From positions 1 to 61,913 of the forward strand of contig NZ_JAVESS010000018.1 in NCBI RefSeq assembly GCF_034006445.1: a stretch of DNA of 61,913 nt. The letters are read 5' to 3'. Source of the DNA: Desulfovibrio sp. (GTDB lineage: Bacteria; Desulfobacterota; Desulfovibrionia; Desulfovibrionales; Desulfovibrionaceae). Positions 59,392 to 61,913 of this stretch are shown here, piece after piece. Each line of letters begins with the position of its first letter. Within the stretch, counting starts at the first letter, position 1. The translations under genes were made by a program, and so were the position numbers. Below the pieces are notes generated by a model. It saw only the letters and a list, made by a program, of their open reading frames with translations, was not told the DNA's origin and made no database searches.

Positions 59392-61440
59392 GTCAGCCAC
59401 GAGCCCCGCCAGACCAGGCACAGCCTGACACACGACGCGCATGTCCCTGCTGCCGAAGCCGTTGTCGTCCAGCGTGGCAAAGCTCTCGGCCTCGGTGATT
59501 TCCACGGCGGCCCCTTCCGCACCGGCCTGCTCCAGCCTCTGGAGCAAAAGCTCCCTGGCCCGCTCGCCAAGGGCGTCAAGGCTGCATCCCTTACGGATGT
59601 TTTCCGTCAGATCCAGCGCAGGGGCGCGCAAAAGGCCGGAGCCCGTGTCGGCGTAGACTTCAACGGCGTCGGTGGGCAGGGTAAGGGCCGCGCCCACGGC
59701 ATTGGCCACAGCCGTATGGGGCGGGCAATCCACGGGCAGCCCAAGGGCGGCGGTCAGATGCGCCTTCATGCAGGCCGCCGGGCCGCCCACCAGCCATGCG
59801 CGCGCAGGACGCGCCTCCTGCAAGGCCCGCAGGCCCGCCAGCGTATAGATGGGGCGGGCGTTGACGGCCTCCGTCAGAGCATCGGCGGCGCGGCGGATCT
59901 GATTAAGGGCATTGTCCACAGCCTTGCGGGCCAGAACACGAGGATCAAGGCCGCACTGTTGCGCCAGCGCCTCCATGCCGCACAGGGAGGCGGCCACGTT
60001 TCCGGCCAGTTCGCCCGCCATATCCTCCAGCATATTAGGGGCCAGCACATAACTCGGCTCGTGAACGGCATATCTGGCCTGAGCCTCCCCCATTGACGAG
60101 CCTGTTCCGGCCTCGTGCGCCTGCGGGATGCTGTGCAGGGTATTGAGCGCGTCCAGCAGGGTCGGACTCGTGCCGCCAAAAGCCATGGCCGGCCCCTGAC
60201 GCAGCGGCCCCACCCGTACCGAGGCTCCGGCCCCGTGACCATCAACAGACACAAGGGAGTCGCCGCCCACGCCGATGGAAACCGAAGCAAGGGCGCGCAC
60301 CAGGGTTCGCCGCCCCTGAAGGGTCATGCCCTCCCTGTCCACCACGGGGGAGCCGTCCACAGCCAGGGCCATGTCTGTGGTGGTGCCGCCTATATCCAGC
60401 AGCAGGGCGCAGCCCTGACGGGCAGCCGGGCACAGGGCCAGCACGCCCATAACGCTGGCGGCCGGGCCGGAAAGAACCGACTGCACCGGTTCACGCCGCG
60501 AAAGGCTCAGGGGCACGGCCCCGCCGTCAGCCTTGAGCAGGCGCACGGCGGCGCGAACTCCGGACTCTGCCAGTGCGCTCTCCACAGCGTCCAGAAAGTT
60601 GGAGTGCAGGCGCTGCACGGCTGCGTTAAAGTAGGCTGTGGCGATGCGGCGGGGAAAATTGAGCCGCCCCGAAAGCTTGTGCCCCAGGGTGATGCAAAAG
60701 GATGCGCCAGGCTTTACATCTGGCGCTATAGCTGGCCCTTCCGCTGGCGCGGCAGTGGACGCGACACTTGGCCCGGCAGTGGGGCTGTTTGTGGCTGACG
60801 CGGCGCTCCCACGGCTCAGGGCCCGCGCCATGTGCTGCTCGTGGGCGGGATTGCGCGGCGAGAATTTGCCCACGCAGGCCACGGCGGCAATGCCTTCCGC
60901 ACGCCAGCGGGCAGCCTGGACTTCAAGACCGCCGACATCGAGCGGGCTGACCTCCGTGCCTCTGTGATCCAACCCGCCGGGGACAACAAACACATGCCGC
61001 CCCATGGCAAAACGCCGGGGATCAAGCCCCGGCCCGGCGGAAAGGGCAAGGGCCACGGCATCGGCCTTGTCCTGCACAAGCGCGTTGACCGCCAGCGTGG
61101 CCCCCAGGGTGACGCGGCTGACGCGGCCCAAAAGGCTTGCCCCACCAAGGGCGCGGGCGGCGGCATCGTCGTCCAGGGCGCGGGCCAGGGCGTGCAGCAC
61201 CTCGCGTACCGAAGCGGGCAGATCATCGTGCTTTGTGCGCGTTTTGGCCGCAGCCAGCAGGCGCACGCTCGGCAGCGCCGCCGGGGCAGTTGGCGTCCGC
61301 TCCGAAAATGATGTCGAGGGGCCTTCAGACACGTCCTCATCCTGCACAAGAAGAACCGCGTCGGTGTTGGTTCCTCCGGCATCTATGCCCAGCAAAAAAA
61401 TCTGCCCTGCGGGCGCGTTTGCGCCATGCTTCTGCTTCAT
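59389..61440 (-). CDS. Hydantoinase/oxoprolinase-family (HyuA-like) protein
   Basis: 683 residues, cytosolic. ASKHA-type ATP-dependent amidase fold: LLGIDAGGTNTDAVLLVQDE near residue 16 (phosphate loop), GATLAVNALVQDKADAVALA, KADGGAVPLSLSRREPVQSV, LSGPAASVMGV, and LLLDIGGTTTDMALAVDGSP (second phosphate loop). Family members hydrolyse hydantoins, 5-oxoproline or carboxylate acetone-type substrates with a HyuB partner; none is adjacent. Residues about 230-265 are an Ala/Pro/Ser-rich insert. ATG at 61440 follows AAGGGGCG; the frame runs further into a family B repeat, which is not coding. Confidence 0.87.
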   Translation of the reverse strand: MKQKHGANAPAGQIFLLGIDAGGTNTDAVLLVQDEDVSEGPSTSFSERTPTAPAALPSVRLLAAAKTRTKHDDLPASVREVLHALARALDDDAAARALGGASLLGRVSRVTLGATLAVNALVQDKADAVALALSAGPGLDPRRFAMGRHVFVVPGGLDHRGTEVSPLDVGGLEVQAARWRAEGIAAVACVGKFSPRNPAHEQHMARALSRGSAASATNSPTAGPSVASTAAPAEGPAIAPDVKPGASFCITLGHKLSGRLNFPRRIATAYFNAAVQRLHSNFLDAVESALAESGVRAAVRLLKADGGAVPLSLSRREPVQSVLSGPAASVMGVLALCPAARQGCALLLDIGGTTTDMALAVDGSPVVDREGMTLQGRRTLVRALASVSIGVGGDSLVSVDGHGAGASVRVGPLRQGPAMAFGGTSPTLLDALNTLHSIPQAHEAGTGSSMGEAQARYAVHEPSYVLAPNMLEDMAGELAGNVAASLCGMEALAQQCGLDPRVLARKAVDNALNQIRRAADALTEAVNARPIYTLAGLRALQEARPARAWLVGGPAACMKAHLTAALGLPVDCPPHTAVANAVGAALTLPTDAVEVYADTGSGLLRAPALDLTENIRKGCSLDALGERARELLLQRLEQAGAEGAAVEITEAESFATLDDNGFGSRDMRVVCQAVPGLAGLVAD

Positions 61441-61539
61441 TTCATGTCGCCCCTTTAGTGCCAAAAGGCCGGAGCCAGCATACGACATGCCTTGCCGCAG
61501 GGCCAGAGCTTTCCCCTGTGCCCCTGCGGACGGTTTTAT

Positions 61540-61690
61540 GGAAACGCTGATGTATTCCGTTTGGCGGTTTTGCTTTACTTTTTTTGATACAGTCGAGGAC
61601 GGAAGAGTCCATTCCTGCTTCAAACAAAGAGCGCGCCTTGCCAAACGAAGTAACTGCGCGTTTCCAGGAGGTGCTTTAATCAGTGCTTCC
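61540..61690 (-). repeat. Repeat family B (MITE-like), copy 5
   Basis: About 150 bp in reverse orientation: GGAAACGCTGATGTATTCCG to TTTAATCAGTGCTTCC. Somewhat more diverged than other copies. It lies between the divergent hydantoinase-like and ilvE genes. Confidence 0.87.
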
Positions 61691-61823
61691 TTACCGCCTC
61701 TGATCCCCTGGCCTACTGCTTGCCATACGCGGCGCTTTACAGTAAATTTTTGCTCTTGCGGCCTCAGGCAGCCACGTGCGCCGCCAATGGGACCGCCCTA
61801 CAAAGAGGCTTGCGGAGGACAGC

Positions 61824-61913
61824 ATGCAAAAGATGAAGTACATCTGGGTTGATGGCAAAATGGTTCCCTGGGATCAGGCTCAGGTTCACGTGCTCACCCA
61901 CGCCCTGCACTAT
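61824..61913 (+). CDS. ilvE: Branched-chain amino acid aminotransferase (N-terminal part)
   Basis: The first 30 residues ([20 protein letters not shown] then [10 protein letters not shown]) are the classical IlvE N-terminus, including the conserved Val-His-Val-x-Thr-His-x-Leu-His-Tyr strand. The gene runs off the window's right edge. GGAGGAC precedes ATG 61824. It transfers the amino group in the last step of valine, leucine and isoleucine synthesis; ilvD of the same pathway is in this window at 17734. Confidence 0.92.
   Translation, partial: MQKMKYIWVDGKMVPWDQAQVHVLTHALHY

Overview
The window is a stretch of a sulfate-reducing deltaproteobacterium of the Desulfovibrio type. The evidence is an aprBA-qmoABC-qmoD sulfate-reduction cluster, a FlxABCD-HdrABC electron-bifurcation cluster, a GC-rich coding style with AGGAGG-type ribosome sites, and several genes (qmoD, a 134-aa and a 94-aa hypothetical) that look lineage-restricted. 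No rRNA, tRNA, CRISPR array or complete insertion sequence was found.

Layout. 1-2100: tail of an unknown gene, an exported rhodanese and a sigma54-type flagellar hook gene. 2617-4235: shikimate genes aroE and aroQ. 4363-11344: one tightly coupled operon, hdrC-hdrB-hdrA-flxDC(fusion)-flxB-flxA, ended by a perfect 14-bp terminator. 11910-15819: a DUF2318 metal/Fe-S protein, a MacB/FtsX-type permease with a large His/Met-rich periplasmic insert, its ATPase, and a tandem HdeA-like periplasmic protein. 16324-19410 (minus): AEC-family carrier and ilvD. 19742-24463: O-antigen-type flippase, chemoreceptor, small membrane protein. 25327-30336: complete livJHMGF-type amino-acid ABC transporter. 30652-35079: hypothetical, EF-hand, YgiQ radical SAM, slyX, GNAT. 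35836-44326 (minus): qmoD-qmoC-qmoB-qmoA and aprA-aprB. 44775-47927: an EPSP-synthase-like protein with an N-terminal chorismate-mutase-like segment, and an exported Ntn hydrolase. 47941-49461: a convergent pair (membrane protein plus a protein ending in an LRAT/NlpC-like Cys motif) with a partial duplicate of its convergent 3' ends alongside. 49801-61440 (minus): b-type cytochrome, ribBA, YkgJ-type protein, RND pump, TauE/SafE, cbiB, trmL and a hydantoinase-like protein. The window ends in the start of ilvE.

How parts work together: AprBA reduces APS to sulfite with electrons from the quinone pool through QmoABC(D). FlxABCD-HdrABC is the NADH-linked heterodisulfide-reductase-type bifurcating complex thought to exchange electrons between NADH, ferredoxin and a thiol/disulfide carrier such as DsrC. 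aroE, aroQ, ilvD, ilvE, ribBA and cbiB supply amino acids and cofactors.

The intergenic DNA is unusually rich in dispersed structured repeats. Family A is a GTGGGGGAGG hairpin about 60 bp long (five copies). Family B is a MITE-like palindromic element of about 150 bp (five copies). Family C is a composite of small hairpins with a GAGAATGTACATTCTC core (four copies). Family D is a direct duplication and family E a 47-bp pair. In-frame short tandem repeats have also expanded inside several proteins (YgiQ, the EPSPS-like protein, CbiB). The best candidates for something undescribed are the 47941-49461 effector/immunity-like pair, the metal-loaded MacB-like permease cassette, the chorismate-mutase/EPSPS-like fusion, and the repeat families.
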